Positions 10,499-23,239 of a stretch of DNA of 64,000 nt are shown here, piece by piece. Every line of letters begins with the position of its first letter. Position 1 is the first letter of the stretch. The DNA comes from Allium sativum (lineage: Eukaryota; Streptophyta; Magnoliopsida; Asparagales; Amaryllidaceae): positions 165,997,079 through 166,061,078 of the forward strand of contig CM060926.1 in the NCBI GenBank assembly GCA_030737875.1, in the 5' to 3' direction. The position numbers and the translations under genes are program-made. The notes below the pieces were generated by a model that saw only the letters and a list, made by a program, of their open reading frames with translations, searched no databases and had not been told where the DNA came from.

Positions 10499-13400
10499 CG
10501 TAACACCCCGTATTTTTCTATGAACATAAAGTGACAAAACAAAGTATACTTAAGGAAACGGGTTACGCCATTGCGTTTTTCTCAGAATTCTGCTTGAGAT
10601 AGAGTCCGAGTTTGCGTAAATCGGACTCTGCATGAAGAAGTTATGGCACTTAGAAGTTTCAGGAATTTAAAATAAAAACCAGCCTGAATTCAAATTCAAA
10701 GTTTCGAAATTCAAATCACACACCCGGACCAGGCGGGAAAATTCCCTCCCAGGACCCAGGTCGACCTGGGTATAACAGGTTGACCATAGGGTCAACCTCC
10801 CCCCTTTTCCAGATCCGTGGACAGATTCGTTTTTCTGAATTTAGACGCCTGTTCCGACCAGATTCGTTGCTCCTAAGCTATCTAAACACCCCCAAACCTC
10901 ACTTTCTCTTCACACAATTTCATTACGCCTATACTCTACCCTAATTCATATTAATATAGATCAATGGCGTCGTTACTCTACTGAAACCTAAGCTAGAACA
11001 AGTGCTCCTTCTTCTTCCAATCTGAATAGGAGTAAAAGAGAACAACTACAACCCCTTTTTCTTTTAGAATCCAACCAAGGTGAGTACAGTTATTTTCAGA
11101 CATGAAATTTAATTATGATCTTGACATGGTTATAAATCTGAATTGGAGATTATGCATATTCTTGTTTATCAGATCTGTTTTCCTGTGAAGATTATCTTAT
11201 TCTTGTCTATCAGATCTGTTTTTCTATGTAGATCTATCTTATTATTGTAACTATTATGTATCTCTTCCTTCCTTCTGTTCTATAGACAGGCTACCATGAG
11301 CTTGAGCCGAATCTCATAAGAGATTGATGCAGGAACGCTAAATTTGGGGAAAGTAATGAATGATGCATAATTGGACATGACTGATTTGTGATTGATTTAA
11401 GAAAAGTGCATATGTTGTAATTTAAGACCTAGATCTAGGCATACTATATATGACAATTTATGATTTGGAAGAAGGAGAATTATTGTATGACAACATATTA
11501 CTTGTAATTTGGGAACATAATGCATGTTATAATTCAAGATCTGATTTTGAGGATATAATACATGTTGTAATTTAAGATCTAGATTTGGGGCGTATTTTAC
11601 ATGACGATCTATGTCTTGGAAGAAAAGGATATGTGACTTAGGCCTGAAAAATCTATATTATAATAGGGATAATTAAAAATGTGAAAACGCCTAATTCGGA
11701 TTTTTGGATGTTTGAAATACGCGGTAATCAACGACTATAATTTGGCATAATTTATATTGTGCATCATTATTTGGGGTTTTAGAGAATATTCTGTTCGGTG
11801 CAAATTTAACTAAAAATTTGGGGCATATATTATATTGTTAATTATGACCATAATTTAGGCATGTAAAATTATGCTTAATTTTATTATTAGGCGAAATATG
11901 TCAATGGAATTTTAAGGGATGATTAAATCTGTTAAATTGCTTAATCGGCTAAATCTGTTGAAACTCAATACGGTAATTTGGGTTATGAAAATCTGTAGGC
12001 ACGATTTAAAATTGAGCAAAACATGTTAATGGAACTTTGGATAATCTGCTGTAACTTGTAAAGAAGTTAATTTGTTGAATGGGCATAATTACTCTGATAT
12101 TGGCATAATTTGTCACTGAATACATTAGCTAAAGTAAGAATGCTGAGACACGAGGTTAGACTCTGTTTTCGGTAGAAGCCTTCCCGGACCCAACCGGCTT
12201 AACCAGCAACCGCAAACTGTCAGTCTAATGTGAGAGGTCATAGGCATAACGATGCTTAGATAAGAGGTTAGGTCTGGCTTGTGGCAGAAGTCTGCCCGGA
12301 ACCGCCCGGCACATACAACGGCCACAAGCTACCGACCTATTGTGAGAGGAATTTGCATTAATATTTAATTAATGAAAATCAAGGATAAATGTGATGCCTA
12401 AAACGTGTTGGGTGGATAAGGTTAAATCAACTGGACTGATGAATCTAATAGACCCGTTTGAAAATCTATAAGCCCAATACAAGGTTAGGTGAAACAATCT
12501 GTAAGTCTGTTAATCTATATATCTGATCCGTTAGTCTGAAAACTTGTTAATCTATATATATGATCTGTTAGTCTGAAAACTTGTTAACCTGTATGTCTGA
12601 TCTGATAACTCGTTAATCTGGACTTTGTACATCTGAAATCTATAAGCAATTTAAGCTGAAATCTGTTACTCTGGGGACACAAGGTTAGGAGGGGTAATTA
12701 CTTGTGTCATCTGTTGTTTGGGACCCATATTTGTCAGTAACCCTTTCTGGTATCAAAACTATGACCCAACACTAAATAAGGGTCTAGGGCACGCTTACTG
12801 AACTAATTGTAAGAGGTTCACTCTGATAATGGCGAGGGGTGTTGATGGCGCATTCCAACCGGGTCATGTGCGTGCATGGATCCGGTCTGCTCTGAGGATG
12901 TAAGACACCGTGACATCTGTAAATAGGTTTGTGTCTATAGGTTGCCACTTTAGGGAGTGATACACCCTTCTTTAGGTCCGACACAGGGTATTTATGCATT
13001 AGGGAGCTGATCGCTTGGGGTAGAATTTAGGGTATACTTAGTTCTGTCTGTTTCTGTTGGGGTACCGTCTGCTTCTGTTGGAGTGGTAACACCTGTCTGT
13101 TTCTATGTGGTACCGTCTGTTTGGGTGGTAAAGGACCATTACTATAGTACACCTAATTCTAATATTCTGTTTCTGTAGGGGTTATTCTATTTCTATCTCT
13201 GTTCGGGTGGTAAAGGCCCATTACTAGCATTCTGTTTCTGTATTGTCTGTCTCTGTTTATATGCTGAAAGTCACTGGACTCACCAGACTGATGTCTGCCC
13301 TAGTTTGTTTCTCCTCTTTTATTCCGTTTCCCCCTAGTTTCTCAGGGTGGAAACATAGGAGCTTGATTCAGGTTCCATCTGCTTGAAGTGCTAGAAGTGC

Positions 13401-13697
13401 TTGAAATATTGCTTGGCTTTGATTCTACCTATTTATGGCATTCTCTGTTGGGGATTATGGCTTTAAAACTATGCATTCTGAAGGATTTTGTATTAGACTG
13501 ATATTTGTGTACTAAGGTTTTGGTATTGTGATGTAACCAAACTTATTTCTGTTTCTGCTGTAATAAAGTTATAGTTTTTTTTTCAGGTACTACTTTACAT
13601 AGTTGTCTTGTAAATTTTTGTTCTGTTTACTTATAACGTTCCACCGAAGTTAAGGCACTCCCTTTGTGAGTGACCTTATCGTAAGTGGGGTGTTACA
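10499..13697 (+). repeat. Element A 3' LTR
   Basis: 3199 bp, starting CGTAACACCCC (T of TG mutated) and ending GGGGTGTTACA. Relative to the 5' LTR it lacks roughly 250 bp around 13255 but keeps an extra block near 11761-11840 and the segment around 12848-12890. It has the hairpin pair, donor (11080) and acceptor (13337). Confidence 0.9.
12152..12349 (+). repeat. Tandem pair of structured hairpin motifs (A 3' LTR)
   Basis: Copies at 12152-12237 and 12264-12349. Outer stem of copy a is TTAGACT/AGTCTAA. Its inner stem has one mismatch (GTTTTCGG/CCGCAAAC). Copy b keeps GCTTGTGG/CCACAAGC. Confidence 0.8.
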
Positions 13698-13702
13698 CTA
13701 TG

Positions 13703-13955
13703 CTTGTTTTGTTACTATACTCTGATGATTTTGGTACGAGACGGAAGTTTTAAGTTGATGTAATGGGTTTTATGTATTTATGACTTATGATGTAACTATG
13801 TTTTGGACCACGATGTTTTATGTTTAATAAAGTTTTAAACTCTACTCTTATTTTATATCTGTCTTGTAATGTTTCTGTTTCTGTTTTCCTATAACGCTTC
13901 ACGAAACTTAGTGCATTCTGATAAAGAGTGACATTAACGAATGTGGGGTGTCACA
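13703..13955 (+). mobile_element. LTR2, right segment and 3' end
   Basis: After the second CTATG, LTR2 resumes and ends with its tail: AATAAA-like text, AGAGTGAC, then GGGGTGTCACA at 13955. No primer site follows, so this is a 3' LTR or a solo LTR. Confidence 0.75.
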
Positions 13956-15410
13956 GAATATCACGCTTAAGGCATTATGGAGTTCTGAAGTACCCTGAAG
14001 AAGGTTTATTTAACTTGGCACAACTGAGGCCTTACTCCATCAGTTACTCTTTGGATCATGAATAATATGGTATACATTGTGATAAGATGAAAATATGCTA
14101 ATGCTTCCCGATATTCGGAAGGTAAGGCTTTCACAATGCTTATTGACTTAAATGATCCTTCCACATCGAGCCAGCCCGAAGGGCTTTAGTTGCGTAAGTG
14201 ATCAAGCCATAAGCTTGCATTCAACCCCCTTTCCGGGGTTGAGTAGCATTAGGCTCATTATGAGAAGTTGATTCACGTTGCCATTTTTTGAGGTATAAAG
14301 GGGAGAAATCTTCGGGTTTCCACAAAGCCCTTCCACCTTTACGAAGGTGTCATGAACAACTCTTTCATACAAAGGTCAGTGTTAACTCCCTGTTTCATCA
14401 TAAATGACACAACATGATTATCAAATCATAGAATGTTCAAGTCCCGGAATTCTTCATTTGTAAATCATAGATGTATTACAAGAGTTGAAGAAATCCCCAA
14501 TCCGATTTGGAAATTAGGGTTTGCTTCTTAGAGAATAAGAAACAAGATTGAGGAATGAAGAATTCGTCCTCCAAAATGTGGCCCCTAGGTTATTATTTAT
14601 AGAGAGATCGGGGCCACTTCTATTGTTGGGCTATTGGGCATGCAGATGCCTCTGTCGGCCGCTTTTCTCCTTGGTATCAGATATTTAGCTTTCGGTTGCT
14701 TTTGTGGTGATGACTATAGATTCCAGAGTGAGGGTCCCGGTTGTGGCTCCCGAGTGTGGACTCTCGGTCATAAGCTTTCGGATTTAGGCATCCAGTTTCC
14801 TCATAGAAACTTAGAGGAGCTTGCCCTTATGGTGTATGTAGATATCTGCTGGTTCAGAATCACTGTCAGTATCTGCGCTAGGTAGAGGAGTATGGAGACC
14901 CTATATCCCCTTTAGGGTTTCATTTTACCTCCAGATAGTGCTTTCGAATGGAGCCTAACCTCCGAAGGATGGTTTCTGGTGTTTCATTCATTTTTTAATA
15001 GAATGACCTCTCGTTGCTTGAATATTTCGGGGATAGTTTCAAATAACCCATAGTTATTTTAAGCTTGATATCTTTAATGCCTTTACCTCCGGATATATCG
15101 GTGTTTAAGCAGGTTAGTACCAGTAGTCCCTTTATCTTTCTTGGTTTTAGTTAGTGGAACTCTTGACTTTCTATGTCTTAGCTTCTAACTTGGATGACCT
15201 TTTGTTATTAAATCACCCTGCAGGATACATACTGTCGGATAGACACTGCCGGATAAACCCCATCGGATAGAACCTGCCAGCATCTGTAGCTTTTGAGCTT
15301 TCTTTGGTGTTTTCCTTTTTCCTTCTGGAGGATTCTTCTGTGCCTATGCTCACCCAGTACCCCTTCACTTGTCAGTCTGTTTAGGGGTTATTTTTTGGTA
15401 GTAACACAAA
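13956..15410. other. Unassigned non-coding stretch between LTR2 and element B
   Basis: I recognise no gene. The first 120 bp read in frame as a possible degenerate retrotransposon pol end (about 13960-14070). Inverted arms GAAGGGCTTT (14178-14187) and AAAGCCCTTC (14324-14333) flank a region with TATAAAG at about 14293. On the minus strand CTATAAATA lies near 14595, followed by leader-like text, so a decayed minus-strand LTR is possible. CGGATAGA and CGGATAAA repeats lie at 15235-15285. An 83-codon frame at 14634-14885 has no recognisable domain. Confidence 0.4.
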
Positions 15411-16209
15411 ATATTCAGGTTGAAAGTATTTGTCGATATTGAAATTTGATTTAGCAAGTAAGTATTTTAATCAATGACATTTGTGTTTAGACTAAGTACT
15501 TAAGTCAAGATTAAGCTAAACTAAAACAATTCCTAATCTAATTAAATAAAACACATCCATATGCTTACTTTTGAGGTGTCACTTTCTTCCACTTCCTTCT
15601 CTTCTCTTTACGCCTCACTTCCTCTCTCTTTTCCTTTCATGATTTCCTCCTTTTGAGTTGTCTTCTTTTCCATGATTCCTACTTTGGTGTTGTCATCCTC
15701 TACTTCATTATCACTTCCATAAAACAACACTTTCTTCTTCCTTCCTCTCACTTTTCTTCTTCTTTTCCTTTGCAAACTTGGGTGCCCTTATTTTTCACAC
15801 GGTAAGCCTAGTATTCAAGTTAGTAGTTAAGTCTCTTTTCGAGCAATGTATGGAAGCTAATTTATGGAAGCTTGTTTTGGACTGGAGCAAGGGGAGATGA
15901 TGGATGTTTTTTGGACTCTCTTTGAAGACTCATTCTCTTTATGTTATTTCCGCTGTGCGTTTATTTTCGCTAAGTATTTGTTTTTTGCTATATTATGTTT
16001 AGATTCTGTGTGCTATATTAACTCTGATGTATTATGATGTAACCTAATGTTTATATAATGTACATTATAGTGTTGTTATACCATGTTGTTATTTAATGTG
16101 TTGTACCCTAAAGTCATTCTATCCTCCTGGCAATTGGAATTTCAATACATGAATACTAGGGATGTATTAATGTCGAGTTCCAAGGACAGAGAGAGCGAGT
16201 CGTCATACA
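15411..16209 (+). repeat. Element B 5' LTR (left-truncated)
   Basis: Aligns with 18045-18420 of the 3' LTR but lacks its first 160 bp or so. It includes the TGCCC...CGG block (15783-15806) ending in a donor-like GGTAAG, and the motif TTTCCGCTG (15947-15955). It ends CATACA directly before the primer site. Confidence 0.65.
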
Positions 16210-16221
16210 TAGTATCAGAGC
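16210..16221 (+). other. Element B primer binding site (one mismatch)
   Basis: TAGTATCAGAGC differs from the initiator-Met site TGGTATCAGAGC at one base and abuts the LTR end. Confidence 0.8.
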
Positions 16222-16479
16222 CGAGGTTTAACCTTAGCTATGGGGTATAACTCTTTAAAAGACTCATCATAGGTAGAATCAATAGTATTCTAGGTCGAGT
16301 AACTCAATGGAGATAGAGTTAATAACACCCAAATATGAGTACAATCAGAGAAAATACACAAATGTTGAACCCCATTTCCATTCATATCTATCTCTATGCT
16401 TTAACATATTCCCTAAGATAACATTCCTGTTTTCCTAACTCTTTTCTTTCTATGAAATTAGTGGAAAACGAGTAGGAGA

Positions 16480-17360
16480 GGAGGAAGACAAGGTCTGGGA
16501 TGGGGTTACACCGCGTCCATTGGCCGAAACCCCACAGAAACAGAAGCTGAAGTGGTTATGCAAGAACAACCTGAACCGAATCTGGAAGTTTTGTCAATGA
16601 AGTACAAGAATCTTAGAGGACAACAATTGCTTGACTAAGAATCAAATATTGAGGCCCAAGCATGGTTTTGTACATGTGAAAGAATTTCCAAGGGCTTGAA
16701 TCTTAACGATGAACAAATAAGATATTTGGAAACTTTGTTATTAAAGGATGAAGCATTAGTTTAATGGGTGGTATTCACATTAGAAGAACCCGAAGAGGAT
16801 TTCTCTTGGGAATGCTTCAAGAAAGTCTTTGAAGACAGGTTTATACCATCTGAAGGAATATCTGCTTATACTATGAATTCTCCAACTTGAAGCAAGGAGA
16901 TATGACTATTCAAGAATATTTGAATAAGTTTAATGGTATTTCTTGTTTTGGACGGGAACTAGTACATCACCCGATCATGAAAAATGAAAGGTTTATTCAA
17001 GGGCTACAAAGGAAATACCGAAAAAAAATGACAACTCATGTGAAAGCAGCATTATGGAAATGATCGATATGATGTATCGCTTTGAATCTCTGGAAAACAG
17101 AATGCCTTGGAGGATAAAGATAACAAGAAGGACAGTTCATGAAAGAAGAAGAAAATTAGAGACAAGAAGTCTAAACCAAAAAAAGTGGAAATCCAAGGAA
17201 GAGTGGTTAAGAGACCAGACTTGCTGTAATTGTCAAGAGAAGGGACATTTAGCAACCAATTGTCCAAATCCAAAGAAGTCGAGGAGGAACGATCAGGAAA
17301 CCAAGTAGAAAGCTCAAGACACCAGAACATGTTACAATTGTCATAAGCCGTGTTACATCA
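16480..17360 (+). pseudogene. Element B gag remnant
   Basis: Frame-broken gag. Around 16895-16960 it reads LKQGDMTIQEYLNKFN, the conserved core of the retrotransposon gag domain. At about 17222-17263 a good zinc knuckle reads C, CN, C, QEKG, H, LATN, C (CX2CX4HX4C). A second, decayed knuckle follows at about 17335-17375. Stops interrupt the frame (for example in the EALV stretch near 16760). The longest clean piece is 17054-17308. The protein would coat genomic RNA in virus-like particles. Confidence 0.8.
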
Positions 17361-17489
17361 TAAAGAAATTTCCATTAATGAAAAAGACAAAGGTAGAACA
17401 TCTTTATGCCCTACTAGATGTACCATCAACCTCATCGAACGTGAGGGGAAGAGAAGTTCTTGAATGTACACTTCTGTTAAGAGTATTCC

Positions 17490-17535
17490 AGTTAAAGCAT
17501 TATTTGATACTAGTGCCTCGCATAGTTTTATATAA
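17490..17535 (+). pseudogene. Element B protease active-site fragment
   Basis: Reads KALFDTSASHSFI, the retropepsin active-site region (D-S/T-G-A in intact elements) with Gly replaced by Ser; a stop follows at once. About 350 bp of non-coding sequence then leads to the purine tract, so reverse transcriptase, RNase H and integrase are deleted. Confidence 0.75.
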
Positions 17536-17850
17536 AACAAAATGATTGTGGGGTTAAAACTAAAACCAAAATAGGAAATAGTAGTGATTAACTTTGACAC
17601 TTTGAAATAAAAAGGTGTTGTACATTCAAGGTCTGAGTGGTAATAATACTCCAATTTCAGTAGACTTCATTTTAGTGGGTAAATAATCCAAAGCTAAGGG
17701 TTGAGTAGTAAAGATAACCCAAGATTTGGAAAAGATTCGAGGGTTCAGAAAAGACTGGTAAAAGTCAAGGGGTGGATATCTAAGTTTATCTTACTCGTTA
17801 GGTAAATTCATTTTTTTATACCATTCTCTTTAGATTTCTCTTTCATTCCA

Positions 17851-17884
17851 ATTTCGAGGGTGAAATCTTTTAAGTAGGGGAGAT
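17851..17884 (+). other. Element B hairpin and polypurine tract
   Basis: ATTTC...GAAAT arms (17851-17866) precede AAGTAGGGGAGA, which abuts the 3' LTR. Same arrangement as in A, C, E and H. Confidence 0.75.
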
Positions 17885-17933
17885 TGTAACAATCTAAAAA
17901 TTTTATCAGTTTAAAAATTAGAATTAAATGGAT

Positions 17934-17971
<38 letters not shown>

Positions 17972-18618
17972 GCACACACATTTATGGTTTTAATTAGAAA
18001 ATATACCATTTGAAATTTAGTTTAATTAATTATCAGATTAACTCAATATTCACCTTTGGAAATATTTGTTGATATTGAAATTTGATGTAGTAAGTAGCTA
18101 AGTATTTTATCTAGTGACATTTGTATTTAAATTAAGTACCTAAATCAATATTAAGCTAAACTAAAACAATTCCTTAGCTAATTAAATAAAACATATCCAT
18201 GTGCTTACTTTTGAGGTGTCATTTCTTCCACTTCCTTCTTTTCTCTTTACACCTTACTTCCTTTCTCTTTCCCTTTGATGATTTCCCCCTTTTGAGTTAT
18301 CTTCTTCTCTATGGTTCCTAATTTTGTGTTGTCATAACCCCCTTCATTCTTCACTTCCATTAAACAACACTTTCTTCTTCCTTCCTCTCACTTTTCTTCT
18401 TCTTCTTTTTTCCTTTCAAGCCATTATTAAAATTCTCCCCTCCCCTCCTAGTTCGGTCGTGATTTCACTCTCCTCCTTCCACAAAGCTATCCCCACCAAA
18501 ACACTTCAAAACCTCCCTATTACGTCCTCATATGCCATGCCTAAAGCCTCTCCCCTCTTCCAAAATGGCCATGCCCTCCTTCCCCTAGGCCGAACCCAAA
18601 ACCTCACCTTTCCCACTT
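17885..18618 (+). repeat. Element B 3' LTR, left segment
   Basis: Starts TGTAACAATCTAAAAA. It contains (TA)n at 17941-17970 and a C/T-rich stretch at 18180-18610. A 99-codon frame at 18324-18623 is low-complexity. The LTR stops at 18618 where element H begins. Confidence 0.75.
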
Positions 18619-20875
18619 TGTAACAACCCAAATTCCAACAGACCGATTTTTTTCTTCAAAAATACCAATCTATCAAAACTTGAGTTGGCTTGTCTGGTAT
18701 CCTGCAGAAAAGAAGAAGATATAAAATGTATCAAAGCTCAGAAAACAGATCACAACAGAATGGAATAAAATATATATGATCAAATATAGCCTTACCAAGG
18801 TAATAATACTTCTTAACCTGTATCCAAAGCTATCATATCCCTGCCATTAACCTAACCTGCGAGTATGTTATGAGGAGAGGATCAGAACACAAGTTCTGGT
18901 GACTGGACTTAAATTACACATTCTGAAATAACCATACATATATCGTTCAGTTACATTCTCTTGTTTATTAGGTTGTTTTAGGTTAATAGCACTCAAGGCT
19001 TACACACATGTCATACCCATCTACCTCCCAGTAGATTAACCCAATATAATATATATGTAGCTACTCCCAATATATCAAGGTATTCCCCATGGTACCCTCT
19101 TTGCACGATCTCCACCGTCACGCCACAGAAGCTTATACAACTCTCATCCTATGCCGAACGACGTACGGACCACCATATTACCATCCCATATTCTGCACAG
19201 AACTACCATCACTATGCTATGTAAGCATACAGACTGCCGTATCCAATCTTCTCAGTCGAATCAAGTCTGAACACAGAGTATTTCCCTAACGTCTACTATA
19301 CACCACCCGGTGTGGTGTGCATGTACCTGGACCCTCACACGCATGCACTGTCTACTATACCCCGAGTCCCGCAATATGGATGCATCTGAATGCACGGAAC
19401 TCGGCCAGGAGCCTTTTTCCATCTCTGCTTAGGTCCGTTAAAAGGGCCTAAAGTACATATATCTAAACTATGGTCTGCATTTTAACGATTGCTATGGTCC
19501 CACCTCGACCCCTCCCTCAACTAATGAAAGACTACCTCAAGAACTAAGTGACATGCCCATAGCAAACAATCTACATCCAAATTGGCGTGTCCCACAAAAA
19601 AAGTTTCGATAGTGGAAGACCGATGGTATTTAGGTTTAGATCTAGTCTTTCTGCATCACACTGACCTTCGATGATAGGTAACCGACGATTACTATCCTTT
19701 ATTTGGTCCTGACCAGCCTATGTATAGGAAAATCGTCGAATCACCCTAATGCCATACCGTGACAACCTTCTGACTGCCGTACTACCATTGCTGTCAAGGT
19801 AACTTAACGGGTGGTAACGCGTAGACCTAATCTCTGCGAGTACAGTCTGAGCATGCACTGCAACAGAGGACCACCACAGAGTACCCTACCACTTCCCTTG
19901 AAAGTCTTGGGCTTCCTTCTAGTCTCACGGAGCCAGCAAGCAGGATATCAAGCAGAAGAATCATTTGGACATGCTCCTTTCGTGCCTCCAAACACCTCGA
20001 TGATCTACCTGTTGGGTTTTTCACCTTCAAACGTGCAGACTGGTCCAAGTGCATTACACTGTCGTGTTATTAACCTATGTCTAATCTTTTAATCCTGTGT
20101 TTGTCTTATCTTATCAGATTTCCAATTAACTTGATTATCCACATTTTATCTTTTTACCCAAGTTACCAGGTTTTCTCCAGGCCCCTTATATCTTTAAGGA
20201 ATGGACCCCTCTCGCTTACCATGTCATTCTTTCTCCAATTTCAGGTTTATAGGTTACAATAACATGTTCTACTTAATGTATAATTGAGTATATCTTATCC
20301 TCATCCACATGATTTTTATTAACATGTTACATTAATATATATGTATTTATAACTTAATATAACTTATTACATTCCATAAGTCTACCTCATTCTTTCTTAT
20401 TTAATCATAACCTCATCTTACACTGTCATTACAACTTGTTGTTGTTTGCTTATTAACTTAGTTCTCTTAACTAAGGTTTATTAATAAGTTTTCTTTTCAT
20501 TTATTATAACCTATGTTATAATTTGCACTTGTCCCTAGGACAAGCCTACCTATTATATTCCTTCTCATTCATATAATCAGTTATAATAGGTTATATTCCC
20601 CGTTCATCACATTTTCTTTTGTTCTTTAATGTTCACCAAACTCTTAATGTTGTAACTTTTCTCTCTTTATTGTCTTGTAAATTTTCACGCATATCATTTA
20701 TTTCCATTGCATACATATATTTTTATACATGTTTAGGAACCAGACCTCTTACATTGGTTGACCACTTGTGGATGCTGGATTTGTCGGGTGGTTCCGGGAA
20801 GACTTCTACCACAAGTTGAACTTAAACTCGTGTCTCAGTGCGGTTATATATAATTTTCCAATTACTGTAAATTTT
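18619..20875 (-). mobile_element. Element H 3' LTR, segment 1
   Basis: Begins TGTAACAACCCAAATTCC, matching the start of the H 5' LTR at 54002 and of G3 at 55079. The three share text such as GAGTTGGCTTGTCTGG. Read on the minus strand, a pyrimidine tract ending in CAG at 18857-18859 is a possible splice acceptor. The segment is cut at 20875 by element C. With 48671-48694 and 49774-51702 the LTR totals about 4.2 kb. Confidence 0.75.
20745..20829 (-). repeat. Single structured hairpin motif (H LTR)
   Basis: One copy in minus orientation. Inner stem ACTTGTGG/CCACAAGT (8 pairs); outer stem weak. The loop core (CCCGGAACC) is kept. Its presence in the H family, whose LTR ends differ from those of A, C and E, widens the motif's range. 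Confidence 0.7.
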
Positions 20876-22049
20876 TGTAACACCCCACCTCCGTTAAGGT
20901 CACTCACAAAGGGAATGCCTTAACTTCGGTGGAGCATTATAGGTAAAAGATGCAGATAAATTACAAGCCAGACAAATAAAAACAGCGGAAAATAAAGTCA
21001 TTTTATTAACAATGTGGTTCAGTCAAGCTTTTACAACAGTTGTCTCAATGATACTAAAAGTAATACATAGAACTTCTGTCTTGATTTAAAAACTTCCAAG
21101 TATAAAAGAAGCATAAAAATAACAATGATATTCCCCAATAAAGCATGAACCAGCCATAGTAGTGGAAGAGAGGGTCCAAAGAAAAACATCGACTATCTTC
21201 GAGCTTGAAAAGAAAACTGAGTTAAGTGGTAACATTTCCTCCCTGAGAACCTGGAGGGGAGGGGGGATGGAAGAAAAGAGGCGAAACAAAACTAGGTCAG
21301 ACATAAGTCTGGTAAGTCCATCTACTTTCAGCATATGAACAAGCAAGAACAACATGACATGAATTAAACTGAATAAAGACATAAGCATGAAGATAAGGAA
21401 CATAGGATAAGCAATAGGCAAGATAAACTAAGTATAACATCGCATGTTAACTATTATCTGCTTCGCTACTACCCTGTTATTCTGATTTCTATATCTCTGC
21501 ACCACCTAATGAGTGTCCCAACTAGTAATCTGTATAAAGGATAATATTACAACGTGATCCCAATCCCCGCAATTGTGGTAGCCTTCAGGTGTACACCTAT
21601 TATGAGGATTCCACCTCAATCAGCCTAATTGCCATGAAGATGTTAGATGTACCCTTACTACCCTATCGATCGGCTTCCTACTTGTACAAATGTTCCATGT
21701 GTCTGTGTCAATCGGCCCTCTCTTGCGTGTAGATACCCTGTGCTGGTCCCACCATAAGGTGTATCAATCCTTATGATGGAAACCCGACATGAATCAAGAT
21801 GCACAGTGTATAACTACTGGTACCCAATGCCTGCTTTTTCCCACTTCGGAGTACGTGCACGCCCGTAAACCGTCGGAACTTACACTGACGTACCCCCTAC
21901 CGTTATCTTTGACCGCTTATAATCATCCTAGTAATTGTGCCCCACCCTGCCTGGCTCAGGGTACCGTGATACATCTATGTGGGTTACTACTGAAATGGGT
22001 CCCCATTACTAGGGTTTCCTACTGGTTAAGTTTGTGGGCCTATATTTAC

Positions 22050-22990
22050 TAATATTACCCACCAACCCGTTATGTACTTAACCCTCCCACCAATCTAAGC
22101 ATGTTTATATAATGGTTAAGTTTTATGGGCCCATATTTACTGATATTACCCACTAACCCGACGTGTACTTAACCTTCCCACAGATTCAAGCATGTTTATT
22201 TAATGGTTAAGTTTTGTGGGCCAATATTTACTAATATTACCCACCAACCCGACGTGTACTTAACCTACCCACAGATTCAAGCATTTTTAATTAATGGTTA
22301 AATTTTGCGGGCCTATATTTACTAGTATTACCCACCAACCCGACGTGTACTTAACCTCGTACTCGTCAAGCCGTGTTGGTTATTCTTGTTAACGTAGCCT
22401 TTCTCGCTTGTCATGTTGGATTGGTTAAGTGTGATTTATTAACTTAACTCTGTTCATTCATCAGGTTATATTGGTTGAGTATTTCCCATTTAACTTAACC
22501 CCATTCGTTCATCATGTTATATTAGCTAAGTGTCATTAATCAATTCAAGTTAACTTAACCCACCGACTCGTCACGTCATGTTGGTTAAGTGTTTCCTTCT
22601 GGTGTTGACTTGACCCTACGTCAAACCATGTTATATTAGTTAAGTGTTGCCCTCTCATGTTAACTTAACCCTTCCCATACGTTATGTTATATATTGGTTA
22701 AGTGTTATCCTCTTGTATTACTTAACCCACTACATGTTATATATTGGTTAAGTGTATCCTCTTGTGTTACTTAACACTACCACTAGTCATTATATATTTT
22801 GGTTAAGTGTTACCTTAGTTAAATTAACCCTACCAACTGTTTAATTAACATGTTATAATGGTTAAGTGTTCCCTTAGTTAACTTAACCCTACCATCTGTT
22901 TAGTTAACATGTTATAACGGTTAAGTGTTCCCTTAGTTAACTTAACCCACCCATATGTCATATTGGTTAAGTATCATTAACCTAACCCTC
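22050..22990 (-). repeat. TTAAC-rich minisatellite in the C 3' LTR
   Basis: Irregular units of 50-65 bp with GGTTAAGTGTT and AACTTAACCC blocks. It continues the same type of array as in LTR1 and is matched at 46180-46830 in the C 5' LTR. Confidence 0.65.
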
Positions 22991-23039
22991 CTATACTTAG
23001 CATGTGTCATTAGAATTAATTTATTTATTAATGCACCAA

Positions 23040-23239
23040 CCTCTCACATTAGATATGTGTTGTTGCGGTTAGTGGATATGTCGGGCGGTTCCGGGCAGTT
23101 TTACACCACAACTCAATCTAATCTCCAGTTTTTCTTGGGCATAATGTACTAACCTCTCACATTAGATATGTGTTTTTGTGGTTACTGGATGTGCCAGGCG
23201 GTTCCGAGTAGTTTTTACACCATAACTCAATCTAACCTC
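23040..23239 (-). repeat. Tandem pair of structured hairpin motifs (C 3' LTR)
   Basis: Copies at 23040-23125 and 23153-23239 in minus orientation. Outer stems TTAGAT/ATCTAA are intact. Inner stems (GTTGTGG/CCACAAC type) have single mismatches. Confidence 0.75.

Larger units (their letters stand above)
5594..13697 (+). mobile_element. Element A: non-autonomous Ty3/gypsy retrotransposon
   Basis: It is a complete unit: 5' LTR (5594-8956), primer binding site, 1.5-kb interior, purine primer and 3' LTR (10499-13697), flanked by the exact duplication CTATG (5589-5593 and 13698-13702). The interior keeps only gag-protease remnants and a 3' untranslated region shared with C and E; all polymerase domains are missing. 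It was inserted into LTR2. The LTR starts read TA and CG instead of TG, so both are mutated. Confidence 0.92.
15411..18618 (+). mobile_element. Element B: old, degenerate Ty3/gypsy retrotransposon
   Basis: Two related LTRs (15411-16209 and 17885-18618) flank a 1.7-kb interior with a primer site, gag and protease remnants and a purine tract. Polymerase domains are absent. The 3' LTR is cut at 18618 by H and should resume beyond the window. The LTRs are visibly more diverged than those of E, so B is the oldest layer of this nest. Confidence 0.8.

Noticed and set aside
14634..14885. 83-codon plus-strand frame
   Set aside because: No domain, and the surroundings look like decayed repeat; kept only as part of the unassigned stretch.
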